A stretch of 64,000 bases of DNA from Drechslerella dactyloides (taxonomy: Eukaryota; Ascomycota; Orbiliomycetes; Orbiliales; Orbiliaceae), in the NCBI GenBank assembly GCA_020064725.1, contig JAGTWJ010000017.1:4216001-4280000 (forward strand). Reading direction: 5' to 3'. Below are positions 46,154 through 58,792 of this stretch, in pieces. A program made the translations under genes and the position numbers. A model generated the notes under the pieces. That model was not told the DNA's origin. It searched no databases and saw only the letters and a list, made by a program, of their open reading frames with translations. Positions within the stretch are counted from its first letter, which is position 1; the number at the start of each line of letters is the position of its first letter.

Positions 46154-49100
46154 ATGGCTGCTCCGGCCGCCCCGCCGTCCGTCGAGCTCTTCTCGACGAG
46201 ACTGGCGGACGACAAAATTGGTATGAAGGAGATCGCTCACCTTGCTGCTTTGCTCTGCTCCGTTCATTATCGTCTGGCTTGCTGATGGAGACGATGCTTT
46301 GGTACAGACACCCGACAGAAGTTCATGATCGCTTCGGAGCTGAAAGACCAGTTGGAGGTCCTGCACCAGCATGACTACAGCAATACCCTCGCGAAACTCA
46401 TGCCGGTCTTCTACCAGCTCCTCAGAGGCCCGCCGTCGTTCCTGAGTACCTCCAACGAACACGTTAGTCGCCGTCCCGAGACCTCCCACCCGTCCGCCCG
46501 CCTAGAACCGCGAAGGAAAGTTTACTGACGACTGCGTCTCCTGTAGAAACTGCGAAATTGCATCCTCGATATCATCCACCGGTTGCCATTCAACCCGCAA
46601 AACGCGCTGGAGGTGCATGCCGTCGAGCTGATGAAGGTCATGATGGCCCTCGTCCGGATCGAGAACGAGGAGAATGCGGTCCTGTGCATGAAAATCATCA
46701 TGGACTTCCAGCGAAACTATCAGAAGACCCTCTCCGACCAGGTGCAGCCGTACCTCGACTTGATACAGGAGATGTTCAGCAAGATGCCTCAGGCTGTTAA
46801 GGACACCTTTGACACACCGGCGTACGGAGGCGCCACGCCTATGCCGTCGACGGTACGCTATTCCTCATCACGTATGACCTTTCATGTTCTTATTAGGCTA
46901 GTCCTGCTAACTGGAGCGATATTGTATTGTAGCCTGCGAACGTAATGCAATCTCCGAAGCCCGGCTCGCCCATGATGGGTGGCGACGACACACCCGCCAA
47001 CAAGAACCTGGTAAAGGGCATGCAAAGCTTCAAGGTCCTTGCTGAGTGCCCGATCATCGTCGTATCGCTATTCCAAGCACACAAGAACCTGGTGGGCGAC
47101 AACATCAAGCTCTTCGTCCCGCTTATTCGCGAGATGATTTTGCTGCAGGCCGCTCCGCAGGCCGAGGCGCACAAGCTGGCCGCGCAGAATGGGCAGGTCC
47201 TCAGCGGGCCGTGTGCGAATATTCGGAACAAAGCGGCGTTTGGCGATTTTGTCACCGCGCAGGTTAAGACGATGTCATTCTTAGCATATGTACTTAGGGG
47301 GTACAGTAAAGAACTGGCCGACTTTTTGACAAGATTGCCCGACGTCGTCGTCCGGCTGTTGAAGGATTGCCCGCGCGAGAAGTCGAGCGCCAGAAAGGAG
47401 CTCCTGGTCGCGACGAGGCACATTATCAACTTCAACTTTCGTAAGGTGTTTTTGAACAAGATTGATGAGCTTCTGGACGAGAGAGTACTGATTGGCGACG
47501 GGCTGACTGTTTACGAGACGATGAGGTGAGTGTCTGTGGATTATGGACTACGAGGACGGAGATACTCGTTGGGAGAGAAAGACCCCGCTGACAGAAACTG
47601 GCAGACCCCTTGCTTATAGTATGCTAGCGGATCTAATTCATCATGTCCGGGAGTCGCTCAATAGCTCGCAGATACGAAGGACTGTGATTGTTTATACTAA
47701 GAATCTCCACGATACATTCCCCGGCACAAGCTTTCAGACTATGAGTGCGAAGCTCCTGCTGAATTTGGCGGATTGTATCGCGAAGCAGATTCCGGATAAG
47801 CAAGAAGGTATGTCGTCTTCTGGTATATTCTTTTTTATCTAAATAGAAATGCTGATTTTGGGGTTTGATCTTGAAGCACGTCACTTCTTGTTGATGATCC
47901 TCGATGCTATCGCGGACAAGTTTGCGGCGATGAACAGGCAGTATGAGAATGCTGTCAAGCATAGCAAACCACATTCGGAAACAGACGACGATGCTATGGA
48001 CATCGATCGCCCAGAGCAGGAGGAGTATGACGAGATTGACATCTTCCAGGTCACTCCTATCAAGCTCTCGAATCGGGATCGGGGACAGAAACCTGTTGAT
48101 GGTAAGAATGCCCGCCAAAATGTAGTGAGGATGCATACTAATCAGTTATATAGACAACAAGTTCCTCTTTAAAAATTTGATGAACGGCCTCAAGAACATG
48201 CTATCGGCGTTGAGGGCTTGCAACCCGCCGCTGACTACTGGAGACCCAGCCAACAACCCGCCAAACTGGTCGGAGGTCGCGTACGGCTTCAACGCCGAGG
48301 AAGTCAAGATCATTACCAAGTTGTTCAGAGAGGGTGCATACGTCTTCAGATATTACCACTCAGAGACCGACAAGACAAACGAGCAGACGTTCTCAACGCC
48401 GCTGGAGTTCATGCAGAGCATCCTTGTACCGTCTAACAAGGAAGAGAAAGACCTTCTGGAGACTTTTGCGACAGTATTCCACTGCATCGACCCAGCGACA
48501 TTCCATGAAGTCTTCCACTCTGAGATCCCGAGGCTCTACGAGATGATGTTTGAACATTACCCTCTACTTCATATCCCTCAGTTCTTCCTAGCCAGCGAGG
48601 CTACCTCTCCCGCGTTCTGTGGCATGTTGCTCCAGTTCCTCATGAGTAAGATGGAGGAGGTGGGTACCAAAGATGTCATGAAGGCGTCGATTCTCCTTCG
48701 GTTGTTCAAGCTGTCGTTTATGGCCGTCACGCTATTCTCGCAGCACAACGAGCCGGTGCTGTTACCGCATGTGAGCAAGATTATCACACAAGCGATTCAG
48801 CTGTCTACTACCGCGGAGGAGCCGGTGAACTACTTCTACCTCCTTCGCTCGCTGTTCCGGTCAATCGGTGGTGGAAGATTCGAGGTCCTCTATAAGGAGA
48901 TTCTCCCGTTACTCGAGGTTCTTTTGCAGGTTCTCAACACGAAACTCCACTCTGCGAGAGACACGAAAGAGCGTGATCTCTATGTCGAGCTGTGTTTGAC
49001 GGTACCGGCAAGGCTTAGTAATCTCTTGCCTCACCTGTCATACCTGATGAGACCGCTTGTGGTGGCTTTGAGCGCCGGACTGGATCTCGTAACGCAGGGC

Positions 49101-52100
49101 CTTAGGACTCTGGAACTCTGTGTTGATAATCTCACCGCAGACTATCTGGATCCTATCATGGCACCTGTTATTGACGACTTGATGACCGCGCTGTGGAATC
49201 ACCTCAAGCCCTTACCATACAGCCATCAGCAGAGTCATACGACCATGAGGATTCTGGGCAAGCTCGGCGGTCGAAATCGAAAATTCCTGACACATCCTCC
49301 GACGCTAGAGTACCGGACGTATTCGGACGACGAGTGCAGTGTCAACCTCAAGTTGCATGGCGCGCCTGGCGAGCGACCGTATCCATTCATGGTGGCCATG
49401 GATTTGGCGATCAAGACGCTCAAGGACTCGAAGGCCAACATCTTTCACCGAAGGGAGGCGTACAAGCTGCTGTCGTCCTCTCTCAAGCTGTTCGTTGGTC
49501 AGGATAATCTGCCAGATGACTTTATGCAGGTTGTCAGAATGCACGCCAACGACCTAGTCAATGACACGGTCGACGTTCCGAATCCACAGGACATTGCGAG
49601 CGACCGCGACAAGCCCGTACACAAGAAACACGAGCAAGACGAGCAGCTGAGATCGTTGATCAAGGCTTGCTTGTACGCCACCTCTGTCGACGAATTGAAA
49701 GACGAGGCGACGGAGCTGATCGCGGATATATGTCGGCATATGGCGGTCCTGGACATTGGAAACGCGGTTACTGCATATAGGTACAGCAAGCAACCATTTA
49801 GCGTTGAAGGTGGCGAAGGCCCGTTGACGCTGCATACAAACGTGCTTGCGGACGCCATTTCAGATTCCTTGGGGTCGGAGGTGGCCGCGGTCAGAGAGGC
49901 GGCCATGGAGAGCATCCGAGTGACTGCAGAAGCTGGTGCTGTCATCTTTGGCAACGAGACATACATTGGCAAGCTACCGCTGTTCTCGGCGATGTCGAAA
50001 CGGTTCTGCCACAACTGCTATGCGGAGGAATGGTATTCCAAAGCTGGTGGATGTCTCGGGATCAAGGCTTTGCTGACCAAGGTGTCCCTCGGAGAAACCT
50101 TCCTAGTCGACAGACAGCTGGACTGGGTCCGTTCGCTCCTCTATGTCATTAAGGATATGCCACAAGACTTACCCGCCGCAACACGCGAGGACGCTTCTGT
50201 CACGCTCCATCTTGTGCTGAACGAGTGCAACAAGGGTGCCCAGAAGGACGACATCAAGCTCGGCTCAAAGCTTTTCAACCTTTGCGCTCACATTGTCTAT
50301 GAACTCTCCAACTGTAACAAGCATGTCCGACAGGCTGCGCAGCAGTCGCTGGAGACGCTGTCCAAGCTCCTTAAAGTGGAGATTCACGAGATGATCTCCC
50401 CCGTGAAGGACCGGTTGCTCAGCCCAATCTTCGGAAAGCCACTACGGGCCCTGCCGTTTGCCAGCCAGATCGGGTACATTGACGCCATTACCTTTTGCCT
50501 CAGGCTGCAGAGCAACTTTCTCGAGATCGACCACGAAATGATCCGGCTGCTGGGCGAGGCTCTTGCTCTTGCGGATGCAGATGACGAGACGTTGGGCACC
50601 CAGAAAGCGAACGAATATCGCACCATGGAAGCTGTCATGAATCTTCGCGTCGGCTGCATACGGCTGCTCTCCATGGCTATCGCGCTTCCGGAGTTCAATA
50701 CGAATGCGCAGCAACAGACAAAGGGCCGGATAATCGCTGTCTTCTTCAAATCGCTGTACGCCAAGTCGCCGGAGGTCGTCGAGGCTGCGAACGACGGTCT
50801 GAAGGGTGTGCTGACGCACACGCACAAGTTACCTAAGGAACTATTGCAAAATGGACTTAGACCTATCCTGATGAACCTGTCTGACCACAAGCGGCTGTCG
50901 GTTGCGGGTCTGGAAGGACTCGCACGGCTTCTTGAGCTGTTGACCAACTATTTCAAAGTGGAGATTGGGTCGCGGCTGTTCGACCATTTGAATCAATTTG
51001 CAGACGCCAACAGCATTCACCAGACGTCATTCAAGCTGCTCGAGCAGAATGGAAATATCAAGATAATTGCGTCGATTCTGAACATCTTTCATCTCCTTCC
51101 GCCGGCCGCCAGTCAGTTCCTCGATAAGATGGTGCAGACTGTGCTGAGTTTGGAGGAAGGGCTGAGACGGACGCAGATCTCGCCGTTCAGACCGCCACTG
51201 CTCAAATTTGTCAATAGGTACGCGGAGGAGACGTGGAAATATATGCTTCCGCGGTTGCAGAATATAAAGTACAGCAGGTTGTTCGCGCAGCTGCTCGCGG
51301 ATGAGTCCAGTGTGCCTCTGCGAGACTACCTTGTCGCGCATATCGGCGATCTTGTCAAGGCTTCATTCGACAGTGACATGAGCGGTGAGCCGAAAACAAC
51401 GGCTATCTTTGGCGCCATTGAGGCTATCGGGGCTGTGTGCGAACATAAGCCTGGGTGGCTGGTTGAGCACAAGGATCTGCTGAACAAGCTACTTACTGTC
51501 GGATCGGATGTCTACATGAAGGCCGTCAATGGAGAGCTAAAGCCGCCATCGCTATGTCTCAGCGTCGACCAGTCTGCCTCGACGCTCATCTTCGTCTTCG
51601 TCAAATACCTCGAGCAGAAACCCAACGACCTCGCCTTCCTGTTCCAGGTGATCAAAGCAACAAGCTCGGGTACGCTGAAGCCGAACTACTTGCTCGACCA
51701 TTTCATCTACCAGCGGATCATCTGTAGCAACTCGAACGAGTACTGGAAGAGCGTTATCTTCAAGTGTCTGGACCTGTATCAGGATACCTCGCAGAACCAG
51801 ATGCTCAAGACCTACGCGTTCAAGAATCTGGTCAACCCGATATTGTTAATGGACATTCAACGCAGAGGACAGGACGATACTGGGCCAAGGCTTGTTGATT
51901 CACAGTTGGTGAACGCAGTCCATCATAAGATCTGGAAAACGAATCTCGGAGACCTGGACGATGGACAGAACGGCTTGGATCGCTCGCGCATGGAGGTGCT
52001 GCAGATGTCGGCGTTGTTAATCAAGCATCATCATGCCATCATTGCGGACGCCCGGAAGGATGTGATCAAGTTTGGTTGGAACTTTATCAAACTGGAGGAT

Positions 52101-55100
52101 ATCATCAACAAGCAGGCGGCGTACGTTCTCATCGCGTTCTTTATCGCGCACTTTGAGACGCCGTCCAAGATTGTGACGCAGATTTACGTAGCGTTGCTGA
52201 AGGCCCATCAACCGGAGGGCAGAACCTTGGTTAAGCAGGCGCTGGATCTCATCGCTCCCGTCTTACCGAAGCGGATACCACCGGGCACGGACTCGAAGGG
52301 TTTCCCGATCTGGGCGAAGTGGCCGCGGAGAATCATGGTCGAGGAGTCGCACAACCAGCCGCAACTCATCAACATTTTTCAGTTCATCGTCCGCCATGGA
52401 GATCTGTTTTACGAGTCTCGCGAGAACTTCTATATGGGAATGGTCTCGGCGCTGCAGAAACTGGTCTTTCATGTGCAGAACCCGTCGGCGGAACACAAGA
52501 CGCTCTCCATTGATATGGTTGAGTTGATCTGGAAATGGGAGCAGCAGGCGATCGACTCCCTGGCCGACGTGACGATGATGGACTCACCGCAGATGAAGAA
52601 GCGCAAGCTGCCAGAGGAGATGGGTCGATCATCACCGTCTGCGTCGTCGGCTGCGTCTGGTCCGCCGGGTTCCAGCAGCGGTGATAAGGTTTCTGTTCTT
52701 CAGCCGCAGTACCGGCAGTCGGTGCTTAAGCATCTCATTACCTTCATCTCGACCTGCCCGGAAAAATGGAACGCGAACGAACTCTGCGAGCGGTCCGTCA
52801 AGTTGCTTGAGAACCTGCTGCAGCCAAAGTACTGGGGAGACGTCGACGTCGATTTGTACCAGAAGCAGGCGGAAGTGCAATTAATGCAGGCGGAACTCAA
52901 GAACGACAATGCGCATAGTTTCGTGAACATGCTTCAGGTGCTCAAGGTGATCGTGCAAGCGAAGCCGAATGAGTGGCTGTTGGGAAACGACAGAGCTGGC
53001 AGAGAGAGAATTACGACACTGCAGAAGATACTGGAGAAGAGTTTGAAGTGCGACAACGTGGATATTCAGGAGGCACTACAGGATGTGGTGTTGAGAATCT
53101 TGGAGGTGATTCCGCAAGAGCAGGAGGATGATGAAGACGAGGAGATGACCGAGTTGACAGGCTCGCAGTTTGTCAAGTTGCTCACGCAGATTGTGAACGA
53201 GACGGTGTCTGTCAGCGTTATTCCCAGTGTCAATATTCTGTGGGTTCTCGCGAAGAAACGGCCAGATGCGGTTGATACTCATGTGCCTGCACTTATGAGG
53301 GCATTCCAACGCCTCGCGAGGGATCACATAGCCGGTGGGACACCCGCGGCTCCGCAGCAACCTTCGGCAGATGCACAACCGCCACCCCCGCCCCTGGATC
53401 CGGACGTCGCGTTGAAGCTGATCTCGAATGTCATTGATATTGCGGCTGCCCGAATCTCTTCCCTTCAGGACCAACGACGACCGTTCCTGAGTGTGTTGGC
53501 GCAGCTGGTGGAGAAGTCGCCGAACAACGAGCTGTGTTTGAAGATCTTGGGTGTGGTTGAGAACTGGGTATTCCATTCGACAGAGACCTTCCCTACTCTT
53601 AAGGAGAAGACGGCAGTGCTCAGTAAGATGATGTCGTTTGAGGGTCGCCCAGATCCCACGCTTTGCAACAAATTCCTGGAATTAGTCATCAGCATTTACG
53701 AACACCCGGAGATCACCCGGACAGAGCTCACTGTGCGTCTTGAGCATGCATTCTTGATAGGATGCCGGGCGCAAGATGTCAAGATGCGCAACCGGTTCTT
53801 GACCATCTTCACAGAGAGTCTGTCGAGGACTATCAACCCGAGGGTATCCTACCTTCTTGGTACGCAGAACTGGGAGACCTTGCAGGACTCGTATTGGTTG
53901 AGCCAGGTTACGCAACTTTTGTTCGGCTGCATCGATAAAGAAAGGCGATTGGAGTTGCATAGTGAGGACTTCAAGTTGCCTGCTGCATCGGCCATCTTTG
54001 CTACGGATAAGAAGAAGGATACTTCTGGTCTCATGCTGGAAGAGCAATACGAGGATTTCATGGCCAGACATCGCCGGTTCGTAGCAAGTCTTGGAGATGT
54101 AAAGTCTGCGGATATCTTTGAGCCGCTTGCGCAGCTTCAGCATCTTTCTGCGGACGTTGCCCATGATATTTGGGTGACATTGTTCCCGCTTTGCTGGGCG
54201 GCTATCGGGCATGACGACCGAAGCGATCTTTCCAGGAGCCTGATCAACCTGCTGACGAAGGAATGTCACCACCGGCAAATGGATAAGCGCCCGAATGTTA
54301 TCCAGAGCATGTTGGCGGGTATCGAGAAGGCTAGTCCGCGTATCGTGCTTCCGCCCCACGTCATCAAGTATATCAGCAAGTCCTTCAACGCCTGGTATTC
54401 GGCATTGCACATCTTGGAGGATCTGGCGATCAAGCCACCGTACGAGAACGCTACTATCAAGGAGAGTAATCTCGATGCGCTGGCCGAGATCTATGCCGGC
54501 ATCCAAGAGGAGGATATGTTTTACGGTCTATGGAGACGGCGGTGTCAATATCTCGAAACCAACGTCGCTTTGTCCTTTGAACAGAACGGCATGTGGGACA
54601 AGGCGCAACATGCCTACGAGCAGGCGCAGATCAAGGCTCGCACGGGTGTCCTGCCGTTCTCGCAGGCAGAGTACATGCTCTGGGAGGATCATTGGATTCT
54701 GTGCGCGCAGAAACTGCAGCAATGGGAGATTCTGAGCGACTTTGCCAAGCACGAAAACTACAACGACTTGCTCCTCGAGTGTGCCTGGCGGCTACTGGAT
54801 GACTGGGGAGGGCAGAGTAGCGAGGCGGTGGACACGACGATTAAGAGTCTCATGGACTCCCCAACCCCGCGAAGATACTTTTTCCTGGCATTTATGGCGC
54901 TGCAGAAGGTGCACAGCAAGAACGAGGGTAGCAACGACTTTCTGCGGATATGCGACGAGGCAATCCAACTCAGCTTACGCAAGTGGCATAACTTGCCCAA
55001 GAAGATCACCGCGGCACATATCCCGCTCCTCCAGACGTTTCAACAGATTGTCGAGTTGCACGATGCGAGTGTCATGTACACTAGCTTGGCAAACACCACA

Positions 55101-58100
55101 GCTGCGAATCTGGATATGAAGTCGCAGGAGCTCAAGCAGAATCTCGGAACATGGCGAGACCGATTACCGAACACATGGGACGACATCAATGCCTGGCATG
55201 ACCTTGTCACCTGGCGGCAGCACGTCTTCACGTCAATCAACAAGACGTATCTGCCGCTGGTGCCTCAGACCAGCAGCAACAACAATTCAAACTCATATGC
55301 ATACAGAGGCTACCATGAGACTGCGTGGATAATTAATAGATTTGCCCACGTCGCTAGGAAGCATCAGTTGGCCGAAGTGTGCATTCAGCAGTTGAATAAG
55401 ATCTATACGCTGCCGAACATTGAGATACAGGAGGCGTTCCTCAAATTGCGGGAACAGGCGAAGTGTCACTACCAGAATCCCGCAGAGCTGAACAACGGGC
55501 TCGAGGTTATTAACAATACCAATCTGAACTACTTTGTTGGACAGCAGAAAGCGGAGTTCTACACCCTCAAGGGCATGTTTCAAGCGAAGCTGCAGAAGAA
55601 AGACGAGGCGAACGAGGCGTTTGGTACGGCCTTGTTCTACGATCTCAAGCTACCAAAGGCCTGGGCGGAGTGGGGGTTCTTCAACGATACTGTGTTCAAG
55701 GAGAATCCGAACGACCTTTCGTTAGCCGGCCATGCAATTAGCTGCTACCTTGAAGCTGCAGGACTGTACAAGAGCGGAAAGGCGCGAAAACTTCTCAGCC
55801 GGGTACTCTGGCTTCTGAGTCTCGACGACAATACCGGTGTGGTTGCGGCTGCCTTTGAAGCGTTCAAGAGCGAGATGCCGGTGTGGTACTGGATCACGTA
55901 CATTCCGCAATTGCTGTCGTCGCTGTCACACAAGGAGGCAAAGATCGCGAAGGGCATCCTGCTTAAGATCGCTAAGAACTTTCCGCAGGCTTTGTACTTT
56001 TTGCTCAGAACCTCCAGAGAAGATTACAGTGTGATCAAGAAGCAACAATCAGCACAACAAGCGAAAGCGAAAGCGGGCCAACCGAATCAGGGATCACCAC
56101 CCACAGCCGTGCCAGGGAGCGCCGCCAGCCCTCCGAGACCAGATTCGTCAACGGGTGCAAGGCCAGAGACGCCGAGTCAGCCGAACGGGGTACCGAACGG
56201 GTCTGGGGGTAATGCCTCCTCGCCCGCGCCAGCAAGCCCCGCGCCCCCTAAGAGAAACCCATGGGAGCATGCGGATGAGATTATGTCGGTCTTGAAGTCA
56301 GCCTTCCCGCTGCTTGCGCTGTCGATGGAGACTATGGGTGATCAAATACACAAGTACTTCAAGTGCCCGCCGGATGAAGATGCGTATCGCCTAATTGTGG
56401 CTCTGCTCAATGATGGGTTACAGGTATGTTTATCTAACCATGAGTTATATTATTGGCGGTTCGAGGCTAACTGTTGGTGACTTGATAGTTCGTTGGGCGC
56501 ATTCCACTGGCGTCCCCTGAAGATACAAAGCTTCCTCCTGCAACTGAGGCCAATATCACACGGTTTGCAGAGACCATTCTGCCTGCACACATTCGCGTAG
56601 CATTCGAGGCCGAGTTCGTGCACGAGAAGCCGAATCTGCAGAGTTATATCCAAAAGTTGCGACGGTGGAGGGACCGATTCGAGGAGAAGCTTGACAGACG
56701 GCCAGCGCACGCTAGTCTCCAGTCTTTCTCGCCTCATCTCAGTGACTTTAGGTTCCAGAAATTCGAGGAAGTCGAGGTTCCCGGCCAGTATCTGTTACAT
56801 CGGGATCACAATAAAGATTTCGTCCGCATCGAACGCTTCCTCCCTCGTGTGGATGTTGTCCGTGGTTATGGTATTTGCCATCGGAGATTGAAGATGAGGG
56901 GCCATGATGGGAGTGTTCACGCCTTTGCCGTTCAGCATCCAGCTCAACGTCATTGTAGACGTGAAGAGAGAGTTGCTCAGTTATTCCGCATCTTCAACGG
57001 GTTAGTAGCCTTGTTTGTTTTGCCCTACTCGTTGACGACATATTGCTAACATGATTTATAGTATCCTTGGCAAACGCAAGGAGGCCAGACGCAGGAATCT
57101 GGGCTTCCACCTCCCGTTGATGGTACCCTTGGCGCCGCACATCAGAATAGTACAGGATGATGCGTCGTACATCTCACTCCAAGGCATCTATGAGGATTAC
57201 TGCCGGAAGACGGGTATTAGCAAAGACGACCCTCTTATCTATGCGATGAAGAGCCTGCGAAACAATGTCAATAAGAAGATGAGTGGACCAGAAGTTCAGA
57301 ATCTCAAGATGGAGGTCCTCAGCGCGATCCAAGAAAAGATGGTGCCATCATATGTCGTCCAGAACGTAAGTTCTACATAACCCCCTCATTTTTACGAGCC
57401 GCCATATACTCGTAAGATCAGTGCTAACAGCTGCAAATCTAGTATATGCAAGCGTCTTATCCTTCATTCGACGACTTCTGGATTTTCCGGAGGCAATTTT
57501 CGTACCAGTTCGCCGCTCTCACATTCATGACTTACGTCATGAACATGAACAACCGGTTCCCGCATAAGATGTTCATTGCAAAGGCTACCGGAAATATTTG
57601 GGGCACCGAGCTTATACCGGCTATGGCGGCTAGTAACGCCTACTTCCATAACAATGAGCCCGTTCCTTTCCGTCTGACGCCGAACTTGCATACCCTTATG
57701 GGACCGATCGCTGTTGAGGGCATCTACTCTTGCGCCATCATGGCTATCGCAAGATGTCTTACTGAGCCTGAGGTAAGCTTTCCCCCCATCGCTCCGCATC
57801 TTTGTAAGACTGGGAATGTTAAACTAACTATCATCTTGTTACTACAGTTCGAACTCGAGCAGCATCTGTCACTATTCGTTCGGGATGAGATGATATTCTG
57901 GTTCACGCAGCAACATCGCGGTGCAACTGCTGACCAGAAGCTCCGAGAAAAGGTGGATGTTAACAGCACCATCATTGTTAGGAGAACGGCGGCTCTCTGT
58001 GCGAACAACACGGCGATGATCCCTGCGAATCAGACCGTGATTGATCTTATCAGCAAGGCTGTTAACCCGGCGAATTTGGCACAGACGGATCATTTGTGGA

Positions 58101-58114
58101 TGCCATATCTGTAA
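46154..58114 (+). CDS. TRA1: Tra1/TRRAP, SAGA and NuA4 activator-binding scaffold (PIKK pseudokinase)
   Basis: Eleven exons: 46154-46220, 46308-46462, 46547-46852, 46933-47525, 47605-47807, 47877-48101, 48154-56423 (8.3 kb), 56489-57000, 57062-57365, 57443-57772 and 57848-58114. They join to 3743 residues, about the same length as yeast Tra1. The N-terminal two thirds are HEAT repeats, followed by a FAT domain (about residues 2500-3120). Next is a low-complexity insert (Pro/Ala/Ser, about residue 3150), then a PI3K-like domain with [20 protein letters not shown] and [19 protein letters not shown] tail ends the protein: [18 protein letters not shown]. As in all Tra1 proteins the usual kinase catalytic DRHxxN is not seen, so it is a pseudokinase. 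It recruits histone acetyltransferase complexes to activators in the nucleus. Two donors (46463, 57001) are GTTAGT. The gene is intact. Confidence 0.97.
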
Positions 58115-58792
58115 GGGATTCGGATGGGCTTGAGGGGGAGAGAGAGAATGGATATGGAAGATTGTTCTTTTTTTTTTCCAGTAGTGTTTATTCAGTGGTG
58201 TCTTTGCCTTTGGCTGTCTTGTTTCGTCCGTATTGTTGTTGTTATTATACCAGGTCTTTTTTTACTGGGAGTTCGGAGAGGAGCTGTGATTCTTATATCA
58301 GGAATTGGTCGTGTTTTTGTCTTTGAGTGTAAAAGTTTCTTACAACATTAGAAAGTGGATGAATGGATGGATGTGTCTGCTTATTGAGCACATGCAAACG
58401 GTGAAGTGAATCCGTGTATGAAGATGTAAATATCCATTGTAATATCTGGAGGCCCCTAGACCTTCTCTTATTTAGATAGCTCAATACATGCGGCGTCTAT
58501 CCGCTTGATGTCTCCACATGAGTGCAATGCTTTAGTAGCACGGGTATATATAGAAGCAAAAATAGTATACAAAATGAAATGATATGGTACGTTGAGGGTA
58601 ATATAACATAAGAGAGATTTTTCAGGAAGGGAGTGTAGATAGGTAAGGAAGTATGCATGCAAGCAGGTCTGCATTCATCCTGCATGCTGATGCTTAAGCA
58701 AGCTGCAAAATGAATGAATCCAACGACACGCAACGCAGGACGCTGGTTCCCAACCCCAACTTATTTGCGGCTTTCTGGTTCATTGAATCGCA
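58115..58792. other. Convergent 3' intergenic region between TRA1 and the GH55 gene
   Basis: The region is T-rich on the plus strand (runs of 9-10 T at 58167 and 58257), consistent with the TRA1 3' UTR. No gene was found. Confidence 0.4.
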